Source: Mariniphaga sp041684965
GTDB lineage: Bacteria > Bacteroidota > Bacteroidia > Bacteroidales > Prolixibacteraceae
Direction: 5' to 3'
Assembly: GCA_041684965.1 (NCBI GenBank)
Contig: JAWLGR010000003.1
Location: forward strand, 248,001-312,000
DNA: 64,000 nucleotides
Part shown: one piece after another, positions 9,124 to 17,673 of the stretch
How positions within the stretch are numbered: position 1 is the stretch's first letter
Layout: the number at the start of each line of letters is the position of its first letter
The notes under the pieces: model-generated
Databases searched by the model: none
What the model saw: only the letters and a program-made list of their open reading frames with translations
What the model was told of the DNA's origin: nothing
Program-made: the position numbers and the translations under genes

Positions 9124-9420
9124 GATAATTTGTGTTGTAGATTTAAAATCGTTTGCGCAATAAATATTCCATCAAAAGAGAAAATCCTCTTCATGTAAAT
9201 AGGTTGTTTTATTTCATTAAAAAGAAAGAATTTAAACACATGCATTTAACTAATAAAGATCAAATAGGATAATTTTCAAATTTCCCATATGTGTGTTTAC
9301 AACTGAACAAATAAGTATAATTTACACACAACTTCATATAGTACGTCACTTAATAAGAAAAAGATTGGAAAGGTAATTTTCTGATTCGGATAATGCGGCA
9401 GATTAGCTAATTTAAAGGAA
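9124..9420. other. intergenic region upstream of the small acidic protein
   Basis: About 300 AT-rich bases between the small minus-strand gene and the terminator of the ribosomal-protein operon. It should contain the promoter of the small gene, but I see no exact TAnnTTTG box with a spaced TTG. No other gene is evident. Confidence 0.5.
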
Positions 9421-9447
9421 ATAAAAAACCCGGGTAAAAACCCGGGT
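9421..9447 (-). terminator. rho-independent terminator of the thrS-infC-rpmI-rplT operon
   Basis: On the minus strand ACCCGGG, a six-base loop and CCCGGGT form a perfect seven-pair GC-rich stem, followed directly by TTTTTTAT. It lies about 35 bases after the rplT stop codon. Confidence 0.9.
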
Positions 9448-9482
9448 CCTTTAATATCTTTCACCTAAAATAATACAGCTCA

Positions 9483-9827
9483 CTATTTTACTTTGTCAAC
9501 AATTGCTTTGAATGCTTCAGGCTGATTCATAGCCAAATCGGCCAGTACTTTCCTGTTGATTTCAATGGCATTTTTTTTCAGCAATCCCATAAACTGTGAA
9601 TACGACAACCCTTCGAGGCGGGCTGCAGCGTTGATGCGCTGTATCCACAATGCACGGAAATTGCGTTTTTTGGTTTTTCTGTCGCGGTAGGCATACTGCT
9701 GCCCCTTTTCCCAGGTATTCTTTGCGACTGTCCAAACATTTTTACGTGCTCCGAAATAACCTTTCGTCCGTTTTAAAATTTTCTTTCTCCGGGCACGTGA
9801 TGCTGCATGATTTACACTTCTTGGCAT
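9483..9827 (-). CDS. rplT: 50S ribosomal protein L20
   Basis: A 114-residue basic protein, the normal L20 length. It begins MPRSVNHAASRARRKKILK and contains the L20 signature region with WIQRINAAARLEGLSYSQF. L20 binds 23S rRNA early in assembly of the large subunit and represses its own operon in several bacteria. It is the last gene of thrS-infC-rpmI-rplT and is followed by a strong terminator. The 106-base gap after rpmI is long for this operon and can fold into a hairpin structure. Confidence 0.98.
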   Translation of the reverse strand: MPRSVNHAASRARRKKILKRTKGYFGARKNVWTVAKNTWEKGQQYAYRDRKTKKRNFRALWIQRINAAARLEGLSYSQFMGLLKKNAIEINRKVLADLAMNQPEAFKAIVDKVK

Positions 9828-9843
9828 ACTTATTACATTTTTT

Positions 9844-9896
9844 GGTTACCGGCGATTTCTCCATATTAAAGAGAAATTCTTTAATGCACAATAACC
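9844..9896 (-). promoter_or_regulatory. possible RNA stem-loop between rpmI and rplT
   Basis: In the rpmI-rplT gap the minus-strand transcript contains an inner hairpin TTAAAGA-ATTTC-TCTTTAA (9866-9884) enclosed by GGTTA and TAACC arms (9844-9848 and 9892-9896). It could influence rplT translation or bind L20, but it is AT-rich and may be chance. Confidence 0.25.
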
Positions 9897-9933
9897 TGGT
9901 TAATTACTCTTTTTTAAATTTATAAAAGGGAGT

Positions 9934-10131
9934 TTACTTCATACTCAGCAAAAGCTTTACGTTGCTCTCATTGGTCTTATCAATGGTAGTCCAGTATGTG
10001 AGATTACGCTTACGTTTTGTACTTTTTTTTGTCAAAATATGGCTTTTGTAGGCATGTTTCCTTTTAATTTTCCCTGTTCCGGTAAGCCTGAAACGTTTTT
10101 TGGCGCCGGAATTTGTTTTCATCTTTGGCAT
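9934..10131 (-). CDS. rpmI: 50S ribosomal protein L35
   Basis: A 65-residue, very basic protein matching L35: MPKMKTNSGAKKRFRLTGTG at the start, then KRKHAYKSHILTKKS. It is a structural component of the large ribosomal subunit. It lies between infC (35 bases upstream) and rplT, the standard order, so it is co-transcribed with both. Confidence 0.98.
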   Translation of the reverse strand: MPKMKTNSGAKKRFRLTGTGKIKRKHAYKSHILTKKSTKRKRNLTYWTTIDKTNESNVKLLLSMK

Positions 10132-10166
10132 ATTCCTACTTGTTAAAATGTTATCAAAGAACTCTA

Positions 10167-10730
10167 TTATTTCTTTTTAGGTGAAATCATCATTATCATT
10201 CGTTTGCCTTCCAGTTTGGGCATCTGCTCAACCGTACCCACATCTTCAAGCTCAGTGGCCAGTCTGAGCAAGAGAATTTCTCCCTGCTCCTTAAATAAAA
10301 TTGAGCGACCTTTAAAAAACACAAAGGCTTTAACTTTCGCCCCATCTTTCAAAAACTTTTCGGCATGTCTGAGCTTAAATTCAAAATCGTGCTCATCGGT
10401 TTGGGGCCCAAATCGGATTTCCTTAACAACCACTTGCACAGCTTTGGCTTTCATCTCCTTTTGTTTCTTCTTCTGCTGATAAAGAAACTTTGAATAATCG
10501 ATGATTTTACAAACCGGGGGATCGGCTTTGGGTGATATCTCCACCAAATCCAACTCCAGCTCATCTGCCATACGCAATGCATCTCTCAGGGGGTAAACGC
10601 CCTGTTCTTCTATATTTTCTCCTACCAACCGTACCTGCGGTGAGGTAATGTTCCGGTTAATTTTGTGTTGTGGTCCTGTATCCCTTTTCTGGAAGGGTGA
10701 GCGGCCGGGCCCTTTTCTTTTAATAGCTAT
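10167..10730 (-). CDS. infC: translation initiation factor IF-3, AUA start codon
   Basis: IF-3 keeps the 30S subunit free and rejects wrong start codons. No ATG is available at the N-terminus. The frame runs up to ATA at 10730-10728, giving 187 residues starting (M)AIKRKGPGRSPFQ, which matches the known N-terminal extension of Bacteroidota IF-3; a start at the TTG at 10628 would remove 34 residues of the N-domain. The ATA is preceded by AAAGGAGGA (10738-10746), an unusually strong ribosome-binding site for this phylum, at eight bases spacing. Rare start codons (AUU in E. coli) are a known device that lets IF-3 repress its own synthesis. The body has LVGENIEEQGVYPL, PPVCKIIDYSKF and EGKRMIMMISPKKK. 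Confidence 0.95.
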   Translation of the reverse strand: MAIKRKGPGRSPFQKRDTGPQHKINRNITSPQVRLVGENIEEQGVYPLRDALRMADELELDLVEISPKADPPVCKIIDYSKFLYQQKKKQKEMKAKAVQVVVKEIRFGPQTDEHDFEFKLRHAEKFLKDGAKVKAFVFFKGRSILFKEQGEILLLRLATELEDVGTVEQMPKLEGKRMIMMISPKKK

Positions 10731-10737
10731 AGTTTTG

Positions 10738-10746
10738 TCCTCCTTT
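10738..10746 (-). promoter_or_regulatory. strong Shine-Dalgarno site for infC
   Basis: Minus-strand AAAGGAGGA directly follows the thrS stop codon and sits eight bases before the ATA start of infC. It decides the start: no in-frame ATG exists between it and deep inside the gene. Strong sites are uncommon in Bacteroidota and here probably compensate for the weak start codon. Confidence 0.8.
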
Positions 10747-10747
10747 A

Positions 10748-12697
10748 TTAGTTATACAATCCGGATAATTGATCTTTTACTTCCTGTTCTATGTAACCGG
10801 CAAATTCACCGATTTGTTTTGTTCCAATATCACCTTCTCCCTGGCGTCGCACAGAAACAGTCTCTGATTCCTGTTCTTTTTCCCCAACGATGAGCATATA
10901 TGGAATACGTTTTAATTCGTTATCGCGTATCTTTCTACCAATCTTTTCATTACGATCGTCAACGACGGTGCGAATATCGGAATTATTTAGAATATTTGAA
11001 ACTTTTTGAGCAAATTCATTATACTTTTCACTGATTGGCAGGACAACTGCCTGCTCAGGAGCAAGCCATAACGGAAATTTTCCGGCCGTATGTTCAATGA
11101 GAACTGCAACAAACCGTTCCATAGAACCGAAAGGCGCCCTGTGTATCATTACCGGGCGATGCCTGTTATCATCTGCCCCGATGTATTCAAGTTCGAATCG
11201 TTCGGGCAGGTTATAATCCACCTGAATGGTACCCAACTGCCAACTACGGCCCAGTGCATCTTTAATCATAAAATCAAGCTTGGGTCCGTAAAAGGCAGCT
11301 TCACCTTTTTCAGTAACAGTTTTCAAACCTTTTTCCTCACATGCTTCAATTATCGCCTTTTCAGCTTTATCCCAGTTCTCCGATGTACCAATGTATTTTT
11401 CGGGAGTACCTGGATCACGCAGGGATATCTGTGCAGTATAATCATTAAAACTCAGTGCTTTAAAAATAATAAAAACAATATCGATTACTTTTTTAAATTC
11501 ATCCTTCAACTGGTCGGGCCGGCAAAATATATGTGCGTCGTCTTGTGTAAAACTCCTTACCCTTGTTAGTCCGTGTAACTCACCACTCATTTCATAGCGG
11601 TAAACAGTACCAAATTCTGCCATCCGTATGGGTAAATCTTTATATGAGTGCGGCTTAACCATATAAATTTCACAATGATGCGGACAATTCATCGGCTTCA
11701 ATAAATATTCTTCCCCTTCTGCAGGAGTATGAATGGGCTGAAAAGAATCCTTTCCATACTTTTCATAATGCCCCGATGTTTTATAAAGCTTTACATCACC
11801 AATATGGGGTGTTATTACCTGGCCGTAACCGTATTTTTTCTGCACTTTTTTCAGGAAATCCTCCAGTTGCATACGCAGCTGAGCACCTTTGGGAAGCCAG
11901 AGGGGCAATCCCTGCCCTACAGCTTCAGAAAAGGCAAAAAGCTCCATCTCTTTCCCTATTTTTCGGTGGTCGCGTTTCTTTGCCTCCTCCAGCATAACAA
12001 GGTATTCTTCCAGCAATTTCTGTTTTGGAAATGTAACTCCGTAAACGCGAGTAAGCATCTGGTTCTTTTCATTTCCACGCCAATAAGCACCGGCAATAGA
12101 GGTAAGTTTAACAGCTTTTATGTATCCTGTATTTGGCAAATGCGGCCCCCGGCATAAATCGGTAAAATTTCCCTGTTCATACAATGTAATGGTACCATCT
12201 TCAAGTTCTCCAATTAACTCCTGTTTCAGTTCATCATTTTTATGAATAAACATATCCATTGCATCTTTCTTGGAAATTTCCTTCCTCACAATGTCATTCT
12301 TCTGGCGGGCAAGCTCCACCATCTTCTGTTCAATTTTTTGTAAATCTTTTTCAGTAAGTTGCTGTCCGCCAGGAAGCTCAACGTCGTAATAAAAACCTGT
12401 ATCAACTGTAGGCCCGATACCGAATTTTGTCCCCGGAAAGAAATACTCAATTGCCTCTGCCATCAAATGTGCCGATGAATGCCAAAATGCTTCCTTCCCC
12501 TCACGGTCATCCCAGGTATGAAGCCTCACAGACACATCATCAGTAATTTCACGGGTAAGGTCCCAAATTTCTCCATTTACTGACACCGATAACACCTCTT
12601 TGACAAGCCGGGGTGAAATTGATTGTGCCACCTCCAACCCGTTAACCGGTTCGGAAAATTCTTTCACACTTTTATCAGGAAGCGTAATTTTTACCAT
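10748..12697 (-). CDS. thrS: threonyl-tRNA synthetase
   Basis: A 649-residue class II aminoacyl-tRNA synthetase, full length. In order: an N-terminal TGS domain, the editing domain with HSSAHLMAEA and CRGPHLPNTG, the catalytic core with motif 2 region KPMNCPHHCEIYM (a zinc-ligand Cys) and RVRSFTQDDAHIFC, motif 3 near HRAPFGSMERF, and a C-terminal anticodon-binding domain starting near LAPEQAVVLPISEKY. It charges tRNA-Thr with threonine and clears mischarged serine. First gene of thrS-infC-rpmI-rplT, 17 bases before infC, with its own promoter about 30 bases upstream. Confidence 0.98.
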   Translation of the reverse strand: MVKITLPDKSVKEFSEPVNGLEVAQSISPRLVKEVLSVSVNGEIWDLTREITDDVSVRLHTWDDREGKEAFWHSSAHLMAEAIEYFFPGTKFGIGPTVDTGFYYDVELPGGQQLTEKDLQKIEQKMVELARQKNDIVRKEISKKDAMDMFIHKNDELKQELIGELEDGTITLYEQGNFTDLCRGPHLPNTGYIKAVKLTSIAGAYWRGNEKNQMLTRVYGVTFPKQKLLEEYLVMLEEAKKRDHRKIGKEMELFAFSEAVGQGLPLWLPKGAQLRMQLEDFLKKVQKKYGYGQVITPHIGDVKLYKTSGHYEKYGKDSFQPIHTPAEGEEYLLKPMNCPHHCEIYMVKPHSYKDLPIRMAEFGTVYRYEMSGELHGLTRVRSFTQDDAHIFCRPDQLKDEFKKVIDIVFIIFKALSFNDYTAQISLRDPGTPEKYIGTSENWDKAEKAIIEACEEKGLKTVTEKGEAAFYGPKLDFMIKDALGRSWQLGTIQVDYNLPERFELEYIGADDNRHRPVMIHRAPFGSMERFVAVLIEHTAGKFPLWLAPEQAVVLPISEKYNEFAQKVSNILNNSDIRTVVDDRNEKIGRKIRDNELKRIPYMLIVGEKEQESETVSVRRQGEGDIGTKQIGEFAGYIEQEVKDQLSGLYN

Positions 12698-12725
12698 TTT
12701 TATTATACCATTTTTTTTAGCGGTG

Positions 12726-12754
12726 CAAAGATAATGATTCAGATAGAATTACAA
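12726..12754 (-). promoter_or_regulatory. promoter of the thrS-infC-rpmI-rplT operon
   Basis: Minus strand: TTG (12754-12752), 18 bases, then TATCTTTG (12733-12726), matching Bacteroidota -33/-7 boxes. Transcription would start near 12720, giving a leader of about 20 bases before thrS. This leaves no room for a T-box or long attenuator. Confidence 0.7.
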
Positions 12755-12872
12755 CATTTCAGGATAGTTTGTCCGAAGAATTAAAAAACATTTCTTATTC
12801 ATAGTTTCAGTTTACACTGCTTAAGAAAACGCAACCTTTTCTAATCTCATAAACAATTTGAACACCGGTATA

Positions 12873-13658
12873 CTATTCCAATTTTTTTGCCTCTTCCCAA
12901 ATTTTATCCATTTCCGCCAACGTCATATCCTTTAGGTTTTTACCTTTCATTAAAGTTTTGCTTTCAAGGTAATTGAAACGCTGAATAAATTTCAGGTTGG
13001 TACGTTCAAGCGCGGCTTCAGGATCGACTCCATATAACCTGGCAGCATTTACCATCGCAAAAAATAAATCACCAAATTCGGCTTCAATTTTATCCTCATC
13101 CACATTCAATATTTCGCTGCTTAACTCATTCACTTCCTCTTTTACCTTATCCCACACCTGCTCACGAAACTCCCAATCGAAACCTACGCCGCTTGCCTTC
13201 TCCTGAATACGATTAGCCTTCACCAAAGCCGGCATGGCGGCAGGCACACCTTCAAGAACTCTTTTATTGCCCCCTTTTTCCTTCAGTTTAAGGGCTTCCC
13301 AGTTCTCCTCCACCCTCCTGGAGGAACCTTCCACATCTACATCGCCAAAGACATGCGGGTGACGGTAAATTAATTTTTCATTGATCCCTTTAATCACATC
13401 TCCGATGTCGAATGCATCCAATTCAGATCCTATTTTGGCATAAAAAACAATATGGAGCATTATATCTCCCAATTCTTTTTTTATTTCATTTAAATCTTTT
13501 TTAAGAATGGCATCGCCCAATTCATAAGTTTCTTCTATGGTAAGTTTTCTAAGTGAATCAAATGTTTGTTCCTTATCCCACGGACATTTTTCCCGCAGTT
13601 CATCCATTATCCCAAGCAACCTTTTAAATTCTTCAATTCTTTTATCCATAACCTTCAT
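12873..13658 (-). CDS. mazG: nucleoside triphosphate pyrophosphohydrolase MazG
   Basis: A 261-residue protein with two tandem MazG domains. The first carries CPWDKEQTFDSLRKLTIEETYELGD and ELGDIMLH, the EExxE/ExxD metal-binding pattern; the second has GVGFDWEF and EAEFGDLFFAMVN. It hydrolyses (d)NTPs to monophosphates and pyrophosphate, which removes aberrant nucleotides and can affect ppGpp levels. Length and both acidic motifs are normal for the two-domain form. Translation may start at 13658 (MKVMDKR) or at the ATG three codons later. Divergent from phoH, with about 120 bases between. Confidence 0.95.
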   Translation of the reverse strand: MKVMDKRIEEFKRLLGIMDELREKCPWDKEQTFDSLRKLTIEETYELGDAILKKDLNEIKKELGDIMLHIVFYAKIGSELDAFDIGDVIKGINEKLIYRHPHVFGDVDVEGSSRRVEENWEALKLKEKGGNKRVLEGVPAAMPALVKANRIQEKASGVGFDWEFREQVWDKVKEEVNELSSEILNVDEDKIEAEFGDLFFAMVNAARLYGVDPEAALERTNLKFIQRFNYLESKTLMKGKNLKDMTLAEMDKIWEEAKKLE

Positions 13659-13745
13659 TTATTGATGCGAAATTAATGATTCTTCAAAACTTAGGCAGGA
13701 TTGACATGATTATGTTGCCGGAAATTTAAAACGGATTTATTTTTG

Positions 13746-13753
13746 TAATTTTG
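13746..13753 (+). promoter_or_regulatory. -7 box (TAATTTTG) for phoH
   Basis: Exact TAnnTTTG match that overlaps the first possible TTG start at 13751. A TTG at 13716-13718 is somewhat too far for a -33 box to this site but is 20 bases from the one-base-short variant TATTTTG at 13739-13745. Either way transcription would begin after 13751, favouring the start at 13781. Confidence 0.4.
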
Positions 13754-13780
13754 AATTCACAAACATTTAAAAAAGATTCA

Positions 13781-14821
13781 TTGGAGAAACAAATATATCT
13801 GGAGGGAATTGACCCGCTTGAGTTTTTTGGAATAAATAATGTTAAAATGGATTTAATCCGGACATTATTTCCGAAGTTAAAGATCACAGCACGAGGAAAC
13901 ATACTATATGTGCAAGGAGAAGAAACAGAGCTAAAAAATTTTGAAAAAAAGTTTGTCCTTTTACTCGATCATTATTTTCAGTTCAATGTTATTACCGAAG
14001 AGATTATTTTACAGATTCTTTCCACCGGCATATCCACACTTGAAGAAAATGGAATCACAGAAAAAGATATTATTCTTTTCGGTAACAGTGGAAAACCAAT
14101 CCGGGCACGTACCCCAAACCAGCGGCTCCTTATAGATGAAAGCATTAAAAACGATCTGGTTTTTGCCATAGGACCTGCCGGTACAGGCAAAACCTATACG
14201 GCAATCGCACTGGCAGTAAAAGCATTAAAAAACCGTGAAATAAAAAAAATTATCCTGAGCCGGCCGGCAGTTGAAGCTGGTGAAAATCTTGGATTTTTGC
14301 CCGGGGATTTAAAGGAAAAAATCGATCCCTATCTCCAGCCTCTCTATGATGCCTTGCAGGATATGATTCCAGCACGAAAGCTGGAAGATTTCCTGAAAGA
14401 TGACATAATTCAGATTGCACCCCTGGCTTACATGCGGGGGCGTACGCTAAGCAATGCTTTTGTAATCCTGGATGAAGCTCAAAATACAACCATCAATCAG
14501 CTGAAAATGTTCCTTACCCGGATGGGTCTCAATACAAAATTTATTGTTACAGGAGATGTTACACAAATCGACCTTCCCAGGCGAAGCAATTCGGGGTTGA
14601 TTTTTGCCATGAAGCTCCTGAAAAAAATTGAGGGAATTTCTGTAGTAGAGTTCAATAAAAACGACATTGTAAGGCATCGGCTGGTACGGGATATTGTAGA
14701 TGCGTATGAAAAATACTACGAGGAACAGGCTGCAAAAGATCCGGGCCCGGTTTTGAACCCAGGATCGTATAAGCGAAAGGATACTGGAAAAGATGACATA
14801 TATCCAACAGATATGACTTAA
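13781..14821 (+). CDS. phoH: PhoH family ATPase (YbeZ-like)
   Basis: A P-loop ATPase of the PhoH/YbeZ family, linked in other bacteria to RNA metabolism together with the endonuclease YbeY. An N-terminal KH-like region is followed by the ATPase core: Walker A GPAGTGKT, RPAVEAGENLGFLPGD, Walker B FVILDEAQN and VTGDVTQIDLP. No ATG exists near the start. TTG codons occur at 13751 and 13781; I prefer 13781 (346 residues, beginning (M)EKQIYLEGIDPLEFFG), which fits family alignments I recall and avoids a start inside the -7 box. The C-terminal 20-30 residues are polar and probably disordered. Confidence 0.92.
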   Translation: MEKQIYLEGIDPLEFFGINNVKMDLIRTLFPKLKITARGNILYVQGEETELKNFEKKFVLLLDHYFQFNVITEEIILQILSTGISTLEENGITEKDIILFGNSGKPIRARTPNQRLLIDESIKNDLVFAIGPAGTGKTYTAIALAVKALKNREIKKIILSRPAVEAGENLGFLPGDLKEKIDPYLQPLYDALQDMIPARKLEDFLKDDIIQIAPLAYMRGRTLSNAFVILDEAQNTTINQLKMFLTRMGLNTKFIVTGDVTQIDLPRRSNSGLIFAMKLLKKIEGISVVEFNKNDIVRHRLVRDIVDAYEKYYEEQAAKDPGPVLNPGSYKRKDTGKDDIYPTDMT

Positions 14822-14859
14822 ATAAAAAAAAATAGATTCAAACTTAAAAATTGATAAAA

Positions 14860-15810
14860 ATGAGCAATGCATTAACAAAAACTGATTTCCAATTCCCGGG
14901 GCAACAGGGTGTATATTATGGAAAAGTACGGGATGTATATAATATTAATAACGACCTGCTGGTGATGGTAGTTACCGATCGCATATCAGCCTTCGATGTG
15001 GTACTGCCAAAAGGAATTCCATACAAAGGTCAGGTGTTAAACCAAATAGCTGCAAAATTCCTTGATGCCACTTCCGACATCGTTCCCAACTGGAAAGTGG
15101 CATCACCCGACCCAAATGTTACAGTCGGAGTTTTTTGTGAGCCTTACAAGGTGGAGATGGTTATACGCGGTTACTTAACCGGTCATGCCTGGCGTGAATA
15201 CCGGTCGGGCAAACGTTCTATCTGTGGAATACCAATGCCTGAAGGAATGGTGGAAAACCAGAAGTTTCCTGAACCTCTTTTGACTCCTACTACAAAAGCA
15301 GAAGAAGGACATGACGAAGATATTTCGCGTGAAGAAATTATTTCACAGGGCCTGGTAAATGAGGAAGAATACAACATGCTGGAAGAGTATACCCGCAGGT
15401 TGTTTCAAAGAGGTACAGAAATGGCAGCCGAAAAAGGACTGATACTGGTGGATACCAAATACGAATTCGGCAAAAAAGACGGTAAAATCTACCTTATTGA
15501 CGAAATTCACACACCCGACTCCTCCCGTTATTTTTATGCAAAAGGTTACGAAGAACGCCTGACTGCAAATGAACCGCAAAAACAGCTCTCAAAGGAATTT
15601 GTGCGCCAGTGGCTTATTGAAAACGGGTTCCAGGGCAAGGAAGGTCAAAGCATTCCTGCAATGGACGATGAGCTGGTAAATTCCGTTTCAGAACGATACA
15701 TCGAGCTTTATGAAAACATTACCGGTGATAAGTTTGAAAAATCAGATACCTCAAAAATTAACAAACGCATCAATTCGGCAGTTACTGATTTTTTAACTAA
15801 AAATTTATAA
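14860..15810 (+). CDS. purC: phosphoribosylaminoimidazole-succinocarboxamide synthase
   Basis: SAICAR synthase of purine biosynthesis: joins CAIR and aspartate with ATP hydrolysis. The 316-residue length matches the long bacterial/yeast-type enzyme. Motifs include GKVRDVYNINNDLLVMVVTDRISAFD split over the first 50 residues, the phosphate loop around VIRGYLTGHAWREYRSGK, and LVDTKYEFGKKDGKIYLIDE with the family's acidic residues. I chose the ATG at 14860; a TTG three codons earlier is less likely. It follows phoH by 38 bases and may be read through with it. A strong terminator follows directly. Confidence 0.97.
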   Translation: MSNALTKTDFQFPGQQGVYYGKVRDVYNINNDLLVMVVTDRISAFDVVLPKGIPYKGQVLNQIAAKFLDATSDIVPNWKVASPDPNVTVGVFCEPYKVEMVIRGYLTGHAWREYRSGKRSICGIPMPEGMVENQKFPEPLLTPTTKAEEGHDEDISREEIISQGLVNEEEYNMLEEYTRRLFQRGTEMAAEKGLILVDTKYEFGKKDGKIYLIDEIHTPDSSRYFYAKGYEERLTANEPQKQLSKEFVRQWLIENGFQGKEGQSIPAMDDELVNSVSERYIELYENITGDKFEKSDTSKINKRINSAVTDFLTKNL

Positions 15811-15816
15811 GGCAGG

Positions 15817-15856
15817 AAAAGCTCTCCGGGAACTTCTGCCCGGAGAGCTTTTTTTT
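15817..15856 (+). terminator. rho-independent terminator after purC
   Basis: Perfect inverted repeat AAAAGCTCTCCGGG (15817-15830), eight-base loop, and its complement from 15839, running into a tract of eight T. It begins seven bases after the purC stop codon. Confidence 0.92.
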
Positions 15857-16017
15857 AAGTCTTTCAATATAAATTTCAGCAAAATTTCCTTCCAATCCTT
15901 TTTAATAATTCGTAACTTTTTTTCTTGAATCGCTTACAATAAATAGCTAATAAGAAGGATTTTTCGTCAATTTAATTTAACTTGTACCGGTTAAAACAAA
16001 ATTAAAATCAAACAGAA

Positions 16018-17607
16018 ATGAAAAATTTTATATTGAAAGCTTTCGTATTGGTACTGATGGCTGGCTTTTTCCATGCCTGTAATGAAACGTATGATCCTCC
16101 AATAGATCCTGTCGATTCTCATCTCAAATCCGGATTAAATACTGCAATTGAAAAATTACAGGAAGTTATGGATTTGCAGGACAAGGTAACTGATGCATTG
16201 TTTAATAATCCCGAGGTTGTTGGTACCGGAACAGGATTAGATGCAAATGGCAATCCGACCATTGTGGTTTACACTATTTCACAAGTACAGCAACGGGCTG
16301 ATGTTAATATTAAAAATATCGGGAGGGGAGCTCATCCCACAGCCTTACCGGTATCGATAGAAAACGTACCAGTGGTGCCAAAAGTAACAGGTATGTTTAA
16401 AGCCTATGCTGATCCTATAGCACGGTTTGCAAGACCGGTTCCAATTGGTGTTTCAACAGGTCACCCGGATATAACTGCCGGAACTATCGGATGCCGTGTA
16501 AAAGATTCGCAGGGTAACGTTTATGCACTCAGCAACAATCATGTTTATGCAAACAGCAACAAAGCAACCCTTGGCGATAATGTGCTTCAACCGGGTCCTT
16601 ACGATGGTGGAAAAGATCCGGCTGATGCTATAGGCACATTATATGACTTTGAACCTATAAGTTTCTCAAATAACAATTATATGGATGCAGCAATTGCTAT
16701 TTCCTCTACCGGCGATCTGGGTACGGCTACCCCGAATGGTGCATACGGGACTCCAAATTCCACAACTGTTAGTGCGTCTATTGGTCAAAATGTTCAAAAA
16801 TACGGACGAACCACAAGCTTGACTAAAGGTGAAATTGCAGAAATAAATGTAACAGTTGACGTTTGCTATGAAACAGCCGGACCATTCCGGTGTAAAAGTT
16901 CAGCAAGATTTATCAATCAAATTTCGATTACTCCGGGAACTTTCAGTGGCGGCGGTGATTCCGGCTCACTCATTGTTACTGATGATGACAGTAAAAATCC
17001 TGTTGGATTGCTATTTGCCGGAAGTACCACTCGTACTATTGCCAGTCCAATTGGGGTGGTTCTCACTCGTTTTGGTGTTACAATCGACGATGGAAGCGGT
17101 GGCACTCCTAATATTCCACCCACAGCAGATTTTTCATATTCCGCGACAGATTTATCTGTTAGTTTCACTGACCAAAGTTCTGATTCTGATGGTTCCATTG
17201 TTTCATGGAGCTGGGATTTTAAAGACGGAAGTACTTCCGACGATCAAAATCCAATTCATATCTATGCATCGGGTGGAACTTACTCCGTAACGCTTACCGT
17301 AACTGATGATGATGGAGCCTCAAATTCGGTTTCTAACGATGTAACTGTAACTGAACCTTCTTCAGGTGGAATTACACTTTCAGCCAGTGGTTACAAAGTA
17401 AGAGGACGTCAAAAAGCAGACTTAACGTGGAGCGATGCGAGTGGTATAGACGTAGAAATATTCCGGAATGGAGTCTCGATTGCCACCACAGCTAACGATG
17501 GCGCTTTCACAGATAATATCGACAACGTAGGTGGAGGTTCATATACTTATCAAGTTTGTGAAGCTGGTACTTCAACTTGTTCAAACGAAGTGACTGTAAC
17601 TTTCTAA
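16018..17607 (+). CDS. secreted trypsin-like serine protease with PKD domain, probable lipoprotein
   Basis: A 529-residue exported protein; the leader ends FFHAC (Cys21), a probable lipid anchor. Domain order: an N-terminal domain (about 40-135) containing PEVVGTGTG and PVSIENVPVVPKVTG; a chymotrypsin-fold domain (about 140-358) with the triad His175 in LSNNHV, Asp223 in YMDAAIA and Ser315 in GGGDSGSLI; a PKD domain (about 367-443) with SWSWDFKDGSTS; and a C-terminal Ig/Fn3-like domain (449-529). The arrangement resembles the bacterial NAL1-like/trypsin group. The N-terminal domain reappears as the separate 70-residue protein just downstream, suggesting a propeptide or regulator. Target is unknown. 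It is preceded by about 160 AT-rich bases and followed by a terminator. Confidence 0.85.
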   Translation: MKNFILKAFVLVLMAGFFHACNETYDPPIDPVDSHLKSGLNTAIEKLQEVMDLQDKVTDALFNNPEVVGTGTGLDANGNPTIVVYTISQVQQRADVNIKNIGRGAHPTALPVSIENVPVVPKVTGMFKAYADPIARFARPVPIGVSTGHPDITAGTIGCRVKDSQGNVYALSNNHVYANSNKATLGDNVLQPGPYDGGKDPADAIGTLYDFEPISFSNNNYMDAAIAISSTGDLGTATPNGAYGTPNSTTVSASIGQNVQKYGRTTSLTKGEIAEINVTVDVCYETAGPFRCKSSARFINQISITPGTFSGGGDSGSLIVTDDDSKNPVGLLFAGSTTRTIASPIGVVLTRFGVTIDDGSGGTPNIPPTADFSYSATDLSVSFTDQSSDSDGSIVSWSWDFKDGSTSDDQNPIHIYASGGTYSVTLTVTDDDGASNSVSNDVTVTEPSSGGITLSASGYKVRGRQKADLTWSDASGIDVEIFRNGVSIATTANDGAFTDNIDNVGGGSYTYQVCEAGTSTCSNEVTVTF

Positions 17608-17626
17608 AACAAAATATAAAAATGCT

Positions 17627-17661
17627 AAGGCACAGCTTTTTAAAGGCTGTGCCTTTTCTTT
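17627..17661 (+). terminator. rho-independent terminator after the protease gene
   Basis: AAGGCACAGC (17627-17636), nine-base loop, GCTGTGCCTT (17646-17655) and a T-rich tail. The perfect ten-pair stem separates the protease from the small downstream gene, so the latter relies on read-through or its own promoter. Confidence 0.85.
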
Positions 17662-17673
17662 AAAAACGATAAA

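Noticed and set aside
11090..11569. 159-codon frame antisense to thrS
   Set aside because: Shadow of a highly conserved gene; no family resemblance.
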